This document shows, piece after piece, positions 1 through 11,629 of a DNA stretch of 64,000 nt. The stretch is from the NCBI GenBank assembly GCA_951394405.1, contig OX596340.1, forward strand, positions 3,100,001-3,164,000, written 5' to 3'. The notes beneath the pieces are model-generated. The model was not told where the DNA came from. It worked only from the letters and a program-made list of their open reading frames with translations, and made no database searches. Within the stretch, counting starts at the first letter, position 1; every line of letters begins with the position of its first letter. This DNA is from Coprinellus micaceus. Taxonomy: Eukaryota > Basidiomycota > Agaricomycetes > Agaricales > Psathyrellaceae. A program made the position numbers and the translations under genes.

Positions 1-590
1 CTTCTTCCAGGACCCACACCGGAGCTCTGATCTTCATGTAAACAAGGATACTTTCACCCAGTTCGTGCAGGACCGGTACTATCAGATCCTAAGAGGTGTG
101 TATTGCTCCCCCTTTTCAATCTTGCTTCACATGCTCATGCCGATACAGGTACAGGACCTCGATCCAATACCAACCCTTCAACAAATCCCCGATCTCAAGA
201 TTTCCTCGAGACCTTCTGCAGGTTTTTATATAAATTTCTTGATCCACGCCGCAGGTACGGCTCCAAAGATGTCGAGTGGTGGCTAGCCAATCTTCATGAG
301 TCCAATCGGGACAAAGAAGTTCCCCAGATGTTTACTAGAATCCACTGCCAAGTAAGTGACCATGGTTCTTTCCTTGACACATAACACAATCATGGATCGA
401 TATTGTCTTTCAGTGCAAATGGTACCGCTGCCTTCCTGGTTGCGTTGTCTGGAGGAAAGGCATACTGCGATACTGCAGGGAGCACGGCTGGCGTTTACCC
501 ACAACAAAGGAGATGTTGCGGGATAGGTTCGGCAAACTCAAGTTCAGTTCTGACTTGCGGGAATTGCCTCTACGGCCCCCCGGCTGCTGA
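1..590 (+). CDS. NACHT NTPase N1, 3' part (5' end outside window)
   Basis: This is the 3' end of the first NACHT copy. Exon 2 runs to 95, exon 3 is 149-351 and exon 4 is 414-590, with introns GT..AG at 96-148 and 352-413. The visible part starts in the conserved stretch before 'RYYQILRG', follows with the exon-3 module (NPRSQDFLETFC, WWLANLHE) and ends with the exon-4 cysteine module beginning CKWYRCLPGC and closing with a TGA at 588-590. Exon phases and lengths match the complete copies N4, N6 and N7, so this copy looks intact as far as visible. The Walker motifs lie upstream of the window. Decayed SHO1 sequence follows it tail-to-tail. Splice sites are read by eye and by comparison with the other copies. 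Confidence 0.8.
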
Positions 591-1250
591 CTCCAAGTTC
601 ATTTGCTACCGGTGAGCAAGGATGGATTCCCCTTCGCCCCGTTGTCTTCGCCATCCGTCGTGGCCGTCGACTGACCAGTTCCCGAAGCTCCATACAAAGG
701 TCAGGACACGACTCGCAAGTAATGGACGACCATACGGCGGCTGGTTGGCAAGAGTCGGAAGCAGTGGACCTTTACGAAGTACATACATATATACATTGCT
801 AGTAGATCTCGCACTTGGTAAAGACAACAACGGAGAACTTCGTGTAAAGTATACGTACAGGGTCGTACAACGAGAGAGGGATATCAATATATCATACGGG
901 AATACATATGTATTCCCGTATACATCTCAATTCTGAAGTCATACAAGGAAGCGAAACACAACACGGTGAGCAGGTATGAATCAACTCCAAAGAAGCATCC
1001 CAGAAAGCAAAGGGCAGGGACTGGCATGATAATCGAGGGTAGTAGTATAAAGTGAAGATGGGGATCAATTCAAGGGTGAAAGGTACTTCAGCGAAGCCGG
1101 GATCCGAGTCGTGAAAGGCTCAGTGACAGAGCGCGAGTTGACAAGCGCCGTTCGACATAGAAGAACACGTGAAACCGAAGGCGATCGAACTTGAACGAAC
1201 TCGAACGAGGCGAATCCAAAACAAAACAGAAAGAAAGAAAGAAATCGAGT
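591..1250. other. Intergenic 3' flank shared between array units
   Basis: No gene is seen here. The stretch matches the flanks downstream of N2 (about 9.2-9.6 kb), N3 (18.0-18.25 kb) and N4 (25.5-25.9 kb), for example the 'gtagatct', 'gtacaacaac/gagagggatatc' and 'gggatccgagtcgtgaaag' pieces. It therefore belongs to the amplified unit. A 28-bp perfect palindrome lies at 894-921. Confidence 0.6.
894..921. repeat. 28-bp perfect palindrome
   Basis: The sequence from 894 to 921 equals its own reverse complement, centred on ACATATGT, with arms ATACGGGAATACAT. The homologous flank at about 25.68 kb has only one arm ('atcatacgggta'), so the second arm looks newly made, perhaps by template switching. 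Confidence 0.85.
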
Positions 1251-2650
1251 GCTCACTCCCCGTCGTCCCATCGTCCCTCCTTCCCTCCCACAACTTCCCC
1301 GTCCTATCGAGGATCTCGAGGACTTCGCACGTGCGGAAGCTGACCTCGGAGGGGTCTTCGCTTGCGGCGTGGTCTGCGTGAAGGGATAAGTTAGTTAGGT
1401 TTGATGGTTAGGTTAGAGAGTGGGCGAGAGGTAGGCCGAAGCAGGGGGCGAATCGTGTAAAGGTTAACGGTGCACCCGCAAGAGGGGGAAGGATAGATAT
1501 CGAGGCGGGTAAGAGCGAAAGCCAATGCAAATAAAGGCGAAAAAAAACGGGGAAAATCAAAATTAATATAACACTTACAGGCGAAAAGCCCCTCAGCCCA
1601 CTACACAACAGGTTTCTAGCTCACCAGTCGATTATCCGCACTCCCATGCCCCAGCGCCGCCCATATACTTCCCCCACCTCCCACCAATGCTGAGACCTCT
1701 CCCTCGCATTCCTTTTCCCTCTTCTTATCCTCCTCCCTCCGATTTAAATGAATCCACTCTCCCTCGACTCGTCGCCTTGCTGCTCTAACTGCGTCCGAGG
1801 ATCGCGTTCCACTACTGACGGTGGTTTCTGGGATCCCCCTCAGAGGTCGGGAGCGTTGACTGCGAGCCATCGAGGCTCCGATGTCCGTGGCCGTTCCCTC
1901 CCGTAGCCCCGAGCTCGGTGTTCCATGGGCCACGCAAGAGAAGCGGTTTATAAGCATGGGGGCAGCAGGGTAGCCGGCGTCCGTGTTACTACCGCCCTGG
2001 GTCCCAGAGATTTGAACTTTCGTCGTATTTGGCTGTACGTTGCGTGCACCGCCGTAAACCCCCATGGAGGTACAGGACGAGGGGGCGTTGAGGTGGGGAC
2101 GGCAAGGACAGAGGGAGGGAAATGTCGAGGAGCGATGTTGAAAGCCGAAGGCGTCTAAGCGCCTTTATCCTTGGGTGTGGTTGCGAGGACGACGACTGCA
2201 TCGCCCCGGGAGCGCCGAGTTCGACGTGACATGGCGGGAGGTGGGTTGTAAAGAGTAAGGTGAGGAGGAAAACGACGAGTTGGAGAAAGCGAGACTGAGA
2301 GAGCCATGGGATGCGGATGAACGCGTCCCTGAGGCCTGCAGTGACGATCCTCTTCGAGATGAGGGAGATGAGCTGGCTGACGCGAGCGAAACGGTGAGCT
2401 AGAGATTCTCTTGGACGCGTTCGGGCATCGTCATGTTGTTGAAGGGTGGATGCCGCCGTCGGCGATGTTGAGGTTGGGATCGGCGTGGGGGGTTGGTAGG
2501 GTTGTTGTTCGGCGTCTAACGCGAGTCCTGCGTGCGATGGCCATTTGGATTGGGGGTCATCACGCTCGCTGGTGGTATGACCGAGCTGTGTGTCGGGGAG
2601 TGGGGTGTGTTGTTATCACCCGTCGCGAAGCATGGTCAGAGAGCCTTGGT
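1250..2650 (-). pseudogene. SHO1 pseudogene copy 1
   Basis: This is a decayed copy of the SHO1 gene found complete at 26.0-27.9 kb. Recognisable pieces, read on the - strand from right to left, are an N-terminal region (about 2400-2650), membrane-segment regions (about 2230-2400), the tail and linker (about 1620-2150, with 'PLRGIPETTVSSG' close to the functional 'PLSGIPETTVSGG') and the SH3 exon (about 1290-1380). There is no continuous reading frame; small indels and substitutions are scattered throughout. The exon encoding the SH3 end (IIPSNYL in the intact gene) appears to be missing. It lies tail-to-tail with N1. Confidence 0.8.
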
Positions 2651-5590
2651 GAGGCTTGTGGTTGCGATGAGATGAAGGAAGCCAGCGAGGCGGACGGCGT
2701 GTACAAACTACTACAAAGCAAGGTCAGAACTCGGTGGCCGTTTGAGTTGAGTGAGAGTGAGAAACAAGATCCGCGTTCCTTTAGGCGAGTTTAGGCGCCG
2801 AAGCTCGACGACAACCGTCGGAGTTGGAAACGGGCGGCGTCTATACTTTACCCCTAACCTCGATGTTCTTCCTTTCACTCCCTACACTGTCCTCGTCCCC
2901 TCACTCTCGAGCCCTCCGTCGATACAGGACAAAGCTCTCTTCAGATCTCGACAGCCTTCCGCCCCAACACACCACCAGCCCACCCTTGGCCAACCATGGA
3001 CAACCCACCATCTCCCTCCCATTAGGGACCTCCTCTTCTGCGCCCAACCAACCTTCCCTCTGCATGCTCGCTTCGTCGTCTGACTCACAACCTACTCCTC
3101 CGTACACGCCGCCTCTCATGAAACGTGTCACACTTCCCCTCCGTGCCTCTTCGATAGTCAATGCACGATTTACCCGGCCTAGCGACCCCGTCGACGTGCT
3201 CGGGGTCATTTCAACCTACTGTGCTGGTGAACGACGGCTAGGGATGGAAGGCGTCAGGGGTCCGAGGTGGTCAAAGGATGATACTGAGCACCATTCGCTG
3301 GGTGCGAGGTCAGTATTCAAAGTCTCTCAACGGGACCGGCACGGGGACTCACACCACGTAGATAAACGCTGAATACGCTGCCTCAACATGTCCCCGCCTT
3401 CGACGATCTCCCAGTGGAATCACACCACCGACAGCAGCTACCTGAACGGAGAGGCATAGATGACCAGCCTCTCGACCTCTTCCCCCACGACAAACGCGTC
3501 ACCCTGTCGTTCGAAAGGCGATTCGGGCCCCCGAGTGAGCGATGACGCAGGTGGCACAGGGTCTTGTGTGCGCAAGGCGACTCTCTTTGGGCCCTTCTTG
3601 GATTGCGATACCTAAGGAGATGAAGGTGTAGCCCCGCCCTTACGCGCATAGTAAGTCCTCCAGATGACCTTCAGACCATTCGTCATGCTCACTTGCTTTC
3701 AGTTGAAAGCCCATCCGCCGCCACCCTCCTCCTCTTGCCAACAACTGTATCCGCCCCCTCCTTTCTCCGAGGACCAACTCCTTCAGCTCTCCTCCTCCAC
3801 TCACACGGCTACTACGCTCTCGAGGTCTATCCACGCACCCCTGATTTCCGGAGAAGAACACGGCCTCTGAAAGCCACGCACAACATCGTCAGCAGCGACG
3901 CGATAGGTCACAACGTACATTGGCTAGCCTTGACGGTTATTTGAGGTTATCGGTGTTTCGAGCTCCCCCTTTTCTAGACGTGGAACATCTATGAAAGGTC
4001 TGTAGGAATAAACGCCTATCGAATCGAACGAAGACTTACCTCGTGCAGATATTCATGTGCCTCCACCTCCGTACCACTGCCTCTCCCCCTCTCCCCCTCT
4101 CCCCCTCGCTGCCTGTCATCCTGCTGGGCAACTCCCCCACCTCTATGCACCCCGTGCGACGTCCAAGCCAACAAAGCACGGGTTAATAGCCATCCTCACG
4201 ACCAACGCCGCCGACCCCACTCGACGTTCGAACCCATCGGGTCATAGTTGACTTGGGAGTCGGCGAGATTTGCTCTCACTTGACAGCACCCCGTCCGAGG
4301 GTAGCCTAGGACGATGAAGACGTCCGAGAATGGCTTGAATATTGTGGGTGAAGTCGAGATGAGGTGCTGGACTTGGGTGTTGATGTCGAACCCGGAGAGA
4401 AAGGTTGTTGAAGGCAGCTGTTAAGCTGTGTTGACTTCCAAACTGAGAGATCCAAGGTTCGAACCCGTCTCTATCATAGGTGGCCACGACAGAAAGCTCA
4501 CCCATATTTTCAAAGCAGGGGCTTGCGCCACGCAGCTCACTTTACTCCTATGTACATTCTTCTGCTTCCTCGGGCGATGGAGGTTCAAGAACGCAAGGAG
4601 GGAGTTGAAGTTAGAGGTCAACTCGCCGTATCAAATGCCGCGCTTTTCTAACGCCCGAGCTGGCGACCCTACCTTCTGGCCCTCGCCTCATCCACTGAGC
4701 CGTCGCATGCAAGGCTCGCGCTAGACGCCAGTCCCCCAGCCTGAGCACAGTTCCAACGGCAGCGTATATATCTACGATGTGTCATAACACACTCTTATCG
4801 TCTCTCGTCCTCTACTCTAGCTCGTCCTCGCCCTCCTCCCGTTCGCTTGAACGTTGACGACCCACCTCAAGACCTCGACTTCCCTTCTTGGATGTGGATA
4901 CAGAACGCCGATCTCTCGTATTCGAGTAGTACGACGACAGCCAATCTTGGGGAGACGGAGATACATGATAGTGGAGGCTCTTGGGTGCGGGGATGCATGC
5001 ACAATGTCGGATGGGGAGAGCTTCTTTGAAGTACAGCGGCGAAATGAGGGCCCAGGTTGATGTACGTTGCTGGACGGCGGTGGAGCTTCCATGGTGTAGC
5101 CATCAGGCTCTGGGGGCTCTAGACTTGAATAAGGTTAGTATGAGTAGATGCTTGTTAGATCGGAATGAACCCTGACTTCCTTTGTGTAGATCCACACCTT
5201 TCCCCTCATCATTAGCTGACGCCCAGCAAGCTACCCTAAGCTGTAGGAGTCCTCGAAGTCGTACATCGTGTTGGCTCCCTCACTGTTGCGTGGGGTCAAT
5301 GACGACGGCGCCCTGGAGCGGCTTACTTGAAGGCGGCGGCGGAGTAGTCGTTCGGGAATGGAGGTCGGGAACGGGTGTTGCCAGACGCTCGACCACTGTG
5401 AATGGGTGTGTCAGACCTATGAAATATGATGAAATGTCCATATACCTAACGTCACTTCGCTACGCGCTGGGTCATCGAGTAGTAGTGAGATGAGGTTGTG
5501 TTATCGAGCTTCGTGAGTCGAACGGCGTCGCGTACCGACCCTCCCTGACCATTCTCCCTGGCAGGTGAAGCGTATATTGCGTTCACTCGT
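2650..5590. other. Gene-poor relic region between SHO1 relic 1 and N2
   Basis: I see no supportable gene in this stretch. Short open frames occur on both strands but none shows a family signature. Parts resemble relic blocks in the other units, for example proline/serine-rich stretches like those near 12.4 and 49.2 kb. A short C/T-rich tandem repeat (units of 'ccctct') occurs at about 4077-4106. It is probably decayed unit DNA. Confidence 0.45.
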
Positions 5591-5592
5591 GG

Positions 5593-5632
5593 CCACAACA
5601 TACACATGTACAAACAGTTCGCAAATTAAGCG
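5593..5632 (+). promoter_or_regulatory. Conserved upstream element of NACHT copies (N2)
   Basis: A block of the form CCACAACxTACACATGTACAAACA followed within about 15 bp by TAAGCGC is shared at the same place upstream of N2, N3 and N4, and in reverse orientation upstream of N7 and N8. In N2 it lies about 150-180 bp upstream of the start codon. It contains a near-palindrome (GTACACATGTAC type). A transcriptional role is inferred from position and conservation only. Confidence 0.5.
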
Positions 5633-5773
5633 CTCATTTATCCATTTATAGTATAAGGGCAGGGTGCCACGTTCCTCCGAGTCCCAGCATCTTGGAACAC
5701 CACCACCATCTCCTCTGCATCGCCCAACCCACACCACCAGCACGTGTCTCCCCATTTGTCCAGACCTTATCCC

Positions 5774-7857
5774 ATGTCGACGATGCCCCGAATCTCACAT
5801 GGCGTACCCAGCGTTGCAGCACAAGAGTCAAACACAACGAACGTAGCAAGGGACTACCATGACCACAGTAGCACCTACACCACCTACCACGACCGCCGGA
5901 TCATCGTACAATCTGCCTCTCGCATTGAACCCCTTGATCGTACGTTCGCGGTGCCCCTTAGTCCTGGAGTAGCGAATCCCACTAACAAGGCCTCAAGGTC
6001 TGCTCGGGCACGTGGCACACGGCGCCGTCCACGATTCTGCAGAACGAGGGCCATACGCTCCCAGATGTCATCCAGAGACGAGGGCTGCTGTGCAGAGGGA
6101 TATTATGAGCTGGATCGAACACGGCGAGCAGGACGACACACCAAAGAGGATCCTCTGGCTCTCGGGCCCGGCTGGCTCAGGGAAGACAGCCATCGCTGGG
6201 ACGATTGCCGACCAATGCTACAAGCGGGGCTTGCTCGCTGGTAGCTTCTTCTTCTCCGCCTTCGCTGGGTCCCAGAACCGGCGATGGAAGAGGCCTGTCA
6301 TCCCCACCATTGTATACAGACTCATCCAGCACGAGTCCATTATCGGTTTCAAGGAAGAAGTACTCGCGGTTATCGAGCGTGATCCGATGGTGTTTGAACG
6401 ACATCTAGACCAGCAGCTCGAGGAACTGGTTTTGAAGCCACTTCGCAAGGTTGCGGGACGCTCAAACCCCCGGGGATGGCCTGCAATTATTCTCCTCGAT
6501 GGGTTAGACGAATGCCAAGGCGATAGCGAGTCCGACGTCGGCCTTGGAGTAGTTTCACAGGCTTCTGGGTCCAACTCTCAGAAGGAGATCCTCTCCGCGC
6601 TGTCTCGCGCATGCACAGACCCAGTCTTCCCCTTCCGCATCATTATCGCCTCCCGACCCGAACCTGCGATCCGACACTTCTTCTCTCATCCCCCCACCCC
6701 CATCCTCAACCTGTTCCTTGACGACAAATACGACCCAGATGCTGACATCCGACTCTGCCTCAATGCGATGTTCAGTGATCTCCGCCGCCGCTTCAATCTC
6801 CCATCGACATGGGCTCCCAAGGACGTCGTTGACCTCCTGGTGAAGGAGGCGTCGGGCCAGTTCATCTACGCAGCTACGGTGGTTCGATTCATCGACAGCC
6901 CTGGCCTAGGGGCACCCCAGTAACGGCTCATTCAAGTCCTAGACTGGCACCGTCTCGACGACTCAAAGCCCTTTGCACCGCTCGACGCGTTGTACAGCCG
7001 GATCTTGCGCACTAGTCCAGAACCACTATTGGCGGTAAAATGGCTCCGCTCCGCCAACGAGCACCAAAACCGCATCTTCGATGACGCCTCCTACATCAAA
7101 GGCATACTCGAATCTTACTCCGGAGAGTCAGAACATGTCCTGGGTAGCTTGACATCATTGGTCAGCCTGGTGGATGAACTAGGGGAGACCGAGTTCCATT
7201 TCTACCACAAGTCACTGTTCGACTTTCTCCAGGACCCACACCGGAGCTCTGACCTTCACATACCCTGGGAGGCTCTCCACCACTTCCATCAGGACCGGTA
7301 CTATGAGGTCCTACAAGGTGCGTATTGTTTCCCCTTCTCAAACTCGCTTCACATGCTCATGCAAATACAGCTCAAGGACCTCCGTCCAATTCTGACCCTT
7401 CAACAAACCCGCCGTCTCAATATTTCTTTGAGCATTTCTACGCTGTGTTATGGGCATATATTGATCCACGTCGTGGGTACACCTCGGGGGATGTCAACTG
7501 GTGGCTAGCCAATCTTGACCAGTTCGGTCTGGACGGAGAAATTGCCGGGATGTTTGCTAGAATCCACCAGCAAGTAAGCAGCTATGATTCTTCCCTCTCC
7601 ACAGAACACAATCACTGATTGTTACCACCTTTCAGTGCGAATGGCACCACTGCCTTCCTGCTTGTGGGCTCTGGAGGAAGGGTATACTGCGGTGGTGCAG
7701 GGAGCACAGCTGGCGTGTACCCACGAGAAAGGAGATGTTGCGGGACAGGTTCAAGAAATTCGAGCTTGATCCTTGGAATGAGGATTCCCTCCAGGCGTAC
7801 CCCCTACGCATCCCCGAAGCTGAATCAATTTCTGCCCAGTTGGAACTTTCCCCCTAA
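5774..7857 (+). pseudogene. NACHT NTPase N2 with one in-frame stop codon
   Basis: Exons by homology are 5774-5939, 5998-7317, 7371-7573 and 7636-7857, phased exactly as in the intact copies (637 codons in total). It encodes a divergent N-terminal motif, the conserved GALHDSAERGP-like lead, Walker A GPAGSGKTAI, Walker B ILLDGLDEC and the cysteine exon (CEWHHCLPAC). The only break seen is a TAA at 6921-6923, codon 364, where N3 has a glutamine codon; the frame is open on both sides. The product would be 363 aa and would keep the NACHT core but lose the C-terminal half and the Cys module. It could be a fresh pseudogene, a segregating allele, a sequencing error or a truncated regulator. Its NACHT core is almost identical to N4 while exon 1 is not. 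Confidence 0.85.
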
Positions 7858-7859
7858 AG

Positions 7860-9650
7860 ACTTCACCGTCCACCGTGGTCACCATGCCACCAGTTGCCGA
7901 AGTTCGGGTAGGAAACGGGGGACGGAACATTCGACAGACTTGAGCGACAAAACCAGCCGTTCACAAACGCCAAAGTAGCGAGGATTGGAACTTTGCCATT
8001 TCCACACGTGTATTGTCAGTAGATCGTAGCGGCGCGGCCTTGCAGCGCCAGTCCCCGACTCGCAAAGATGACTTGGAGGTGAAATGAATATGAGTTGTGC
8101 AACCTGTAGTTCAGTATTTACAGTTCCAGGTATCTAATATTACACACAACGTGGAATCGATGAAGATGGGTTGGGACGGGATGGTGTTACAGTTATGGGC
8201 CAGTGAGGCGAAGCGGGAAGCGGAGTTTACAATCGTAAATGTTTTCAATTTCTTGGGCACCCAACGGGGACCTGCTGAGAATCCGAACGCATTCCATTTC
8301 ATTGCGGTGCCAGGGAGTATGGAAACCGTTCCGAGGTTCTGTCACGGTAGTTGCAAGGGGAGCGGAAGGTACAAGACGGATGCGGCAGGAAATTTCACCA
8401 CCGTACAGACGATTCAGATAAGTGGATACGATTACATAGCGTGGCCTAGACACATCCAATCCGGGGTGCAACATAGCGAAGGGGGTAGGGTATGCGAAAG
8501 GGCATATCGAAAGATAATGGTCAGCGAGGATGGACAAATGCTCTAGACGTGACATTCTAGTGCGGACACACTCCGAACAATGTTCCGAGCACGATGAACG
8601 AAGGGTCTCGAGGGGGAGTGAATGCAGTTGCTCGACAAGAGGATCACAATACGCGCAGCGAGTTCCAAGTCCCGATGGGATTCGTCGAGCAGTCGCACGG
8701 CACGACAATGAGAATACGAGCTACTCACGAAGAAAGCGGATGTGAACGAGAGGGATTGGCCATCTCCGTCACTGAGGGAATATGGAATACACCTTCTTTG
8801 AGGAAGACATGGCCGAGTGGTAGTGGGCGGTGGGATATGGTCCATGACAATATGTGGTTGCGGAGGGAAGTCGTCAGCCATTCGCATAGGTTCTCGGAGC
8901 TTGGGAAGATATCGGGGAAGTGCGATGGAAAGTATAACGGCGCCATCGTAGAACGCCGGGTATGACTCTATGGTATGAACACGATTAAACGGCGGACATT
9001 CTTCGAGAGGACATGAGCAAGTTTTAGAGAGCATGAGGGACATTTGCGAGTGGAGAAACTTACTCTGGAGCGTATCTTATGCAGCAACCTGGGAGGGTAT
9101 GTAAGCGTGGTGTCGGTGGGGGCGGGAGCCCAATGACGCAGTGACTCCTGATGGCCGTCAAGTCCTACACAAGAAGGAGTATCTCACGGGGTGTAGACGA
9201 CCTGTCGATTGAGGAGCGCGTTAGCTAGGTACAGAACCCTCCCCCACTTTGTGGAGTCGGGGATCTCGAGTCACAAAGGCGTACGTACAGGTGCAACAGA
9301 GAACTTTGGGTACAGTACAGGGTAGTACAACAACTGTCAACAGAGGGATATCATACGGGTACAGATCTGAAGATCTGACACCGTACAAAGAAGCACACGA
9401 CCTAGTGAACAGATATCCACCAATTCCAAAGAAGCATTTGAGGAAGCAAAGGGTAGGTAGTAGAATGAAGTGAATATGAAGATAAAGTGAAGGGGGAAGG
9501 GTATGGAAGTGAAGCAGGGATCCGAGTCGCAGAAGAAGTTGTTTAAGTTAGTCGTTAGTCGAGAGTCGAGAGTCCTCGAGACCATTCCGTATCCATTTCG
9601 TTAGTCAGACATTCGTTCGTTCATCGTCGTCGTTCATTGTTCATTTTGTC
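7860..9650. other. Intergenic with a ~1.1-kb block specific to this unit
   Basis: 7860-8040 and 9250-9650 match the 3' flanks of the other NACHT copies. The block at about 8040-9240 has no counterpart in the other units that I can see. It holds open frames on both strands (8097-8546 on +, 8543-9043 on -) without recognisable domains, and a possible GTGAGT splice donor on the - strand near 8730. I cannot say whether it is a captured gene fragment or non-coding sequence. Confidence 0.4.
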
Positions 9651-9654
9651 GTTC

Positions 9655-11525
9655 ATAGCGGGGTTGCTCGGGGATCCAAAATGCGCAGGTAATTTGAGGG
9701 TATAACTACAATGAAAAAAGCGTCAGCGTCGGTCAAACATGAGTACATGCGAGCGAGAGAGGACGAAGGCTGGGTCAAACGCCCAAGTCACCCAGAGAAT
9801 TCGAGAATATTCGAAGAGGCACGGCGACCGAAGCCGATCGAACTCGTCACTCGAACGAAACGACCGACGGAACCAATCCAAATCCGGAAAGAAACAAAGA
9901 AGCCAAGTACTCACTCCCCGTCGTCCCATCGTCCCTCCTCCCCTCCCACCACTTCCCCGTCCTATCGAGGATGTCGAGGACCTCGCCCTTGCGGAAGCTG
10001 AGCTCGGAGGGGTCTTCGCTTGCGGCGTGGTCTGTGTGGAGGGATAAGTTAGTTCAGCGGTTTGGGTGTTAGGTAAGAGGGTCGGGCGAAGAGAGGGACA
10101 AACGGAAGAAGCGAAGAAGGGATGAAGGGAGCGAATCGCACAACGATCAAGGTGCGTGATGAAGGGGGAGAAGGAGAGTAACCTGGGGAATGTCATATGA
10201 CATGAGAGGGGAAGGAAGAGCGCGAAGACGAGCGAAAACCAATGGAGAGAAAGGCGGAAAAAGGACGCGAAAATCGAAAAGAATATAGCACTTACAGGCA
10301 AACAACGCCTCAGCCTTGCACACGACAGGCTTCTGGTACACCAAACGACTATCCCCACTGTCCTGCCCCGCCGCCACACTCATACTCCCTCCTCCCACCT
10401 GAGAATCCGCCTGCTGCTCCCTCTCCCTCTCACGTTCCCTCTCCCTTTCCCTTTCTTTCTCCTTCTCCCTCCGGTACAAACTGAATCGTCCGCTCTTCCT
10501 CGACCCGTCGCCCTGCTGCTGCAACGGCGGACGCGGTTGGACGTCGTCTGTAGCGCCAGAAGACCGTGCTCCGCCGCTGACGGTGGTTTCGGGGATCCCG
10601 CTGAGAGGACGGCCACTTTGGCTGCGGGCCATAGAGAGTCGGTTCCCGCCGTTCGTTCCTACGGGCCCGAGTTCGATATTTCCTGAGCCTGCACGCGAGA
10701 GACGATTCGGTGGGGCGGTCTGGTACCCCGTCACCGTGTTCCTGGGGCTTTGAGCTCCCCCAGCGAAGAAGTTGCTCTTCCTGTACGCGTCGGTCTGGGC
10801 ATCGCGTGCACCGTACCCCCCGTAGAGGAAGGCGACGAGGGGGTGTTGAGGCGGGGCGGAGAAGTAGAGCACGAAGAGGATGTGAGGAGCCAGGAGGCGG
10901 CGAGGGCTTTCTCGGCGCACGTGCCGAGGTAGATGTTGGCGTCGACGGCGATGGAGCCGAGCACGACGACCATCGCGGCAAGGGTACTTATTTGGATGTG
11001 GTATGCGTGTAAATGAGACTCATTTACCCCATATCCTCCGCATGTTCACTTTACTCCGAGTAAAGTGAATGTGAGGAGGATAAGGAGGAGTTGGGGGGCC
11101 AGTGCGAGCCATGCGGTGCGGATGAACGTGTTCCCGAGGTTGGCGGTGACGACGGCTTGGGAGATGGGAGAGTTGAGCCAGAAGGTCTCCTGAACGAATT
11201 CGGACGTGGTCGTATTGCCGAGATAGATGTCGCTGTCGCCGACACTAAGATTTGTTGAAGTTGGCACGGGGAATCGGTGGGGCTCTTGGGCGGCTAGCAC
11301 CAGCCCCACGTGCGGTAGATCTTTCGATGGCGGGCTGTGCTCGCTGGTGGTGTGTCGAGGCGGTGGGTGGAGGAGTAGCGAGGCGCGCCCCTGCCGCCGT
11401 TGTTGTCATCTTGCAGAGAGCCGTGAAGGGAGTGCTGTGGGTGGGCGGTGAGGCCCATGGGGTCGAGGTGATTGTTGCAGACGTTATCCAGCATCGATTG
11501 AGAACGAGCGAGATGGTGGTCAGCG
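9655..11525 (-). pseudogene. SHO1 pseudogene copy 2 (best preserved)
   Basis: This is the closest relative of the intact SHO1. The last exon (about 9655-9700), the SH3 exon (about 9920-10045) and most of exon 1 remain. The stretch from membrane segment 4 to the linker (10300-10870) is open and very similar, including the Glu/Lys/Arg repeat. Breaks are visible: the normal stop codon is changed so the frame runs on a few codons, a 13-bp deletion falls in membrane segment 4 (about 10875), local inverted duplications disrupt segments 2-3 (about 11008-11066), part of segment 1 is missing and the start codon is lost. It lies tail-to-tail with N2. Partial transcripts remain possible because the donor and acceptor sites of the SH3 exon survive. 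Confidence 0.85.
11008..11066. repeat. Two adjacent short perfect inverted repeats inside SHO1 relic 2
   Basis: Two hairpin-type sequences lie close together: arms GTAAATGAG/CTCATTTAC around one base near 11009-11027, and arms TTCACTTTACTC/GAGTAAAGTGAA around one base near 11045-11069. The intact SHO1 has only single arms here ('gggtaaatggg', 'gtgtaaatgtgag'), so both palindromes arose during decay. Confidence 0.7.
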
Positions 11526-11629
11526 AGAAAGGTCAGAGATAGGGGTCAAGCCCAAATAAGCTGCGGACTTCAAGCTCCGATCAATGGCGCTTGTTGCTCT
11601 TCGACCCAAACGGCCATAGGCGCCCAACC

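Noticed and set aside
4410..4480. tRNA-like T-arm (aggttcgaaccc)
   Set aside because: The TTCGAA loop is present, but no acceptor stem or D-arm pairs at tRNA spacing on either strand.
8193..9043. Two long overlapping - strand frames as a protein-coding gene
   Set aside because: No domain is visible, the frames overlap in different registers, and no supported exon chain could be built.
10147..10920. 257-codon - strand frame as a functional SHO1 paralogue
   Set aside because: The start, membrane segments 1-3 and the normal stop are damaged by a 13-bp deletion, inverted duplications and substitutions, so it is listed as a pseudogene.
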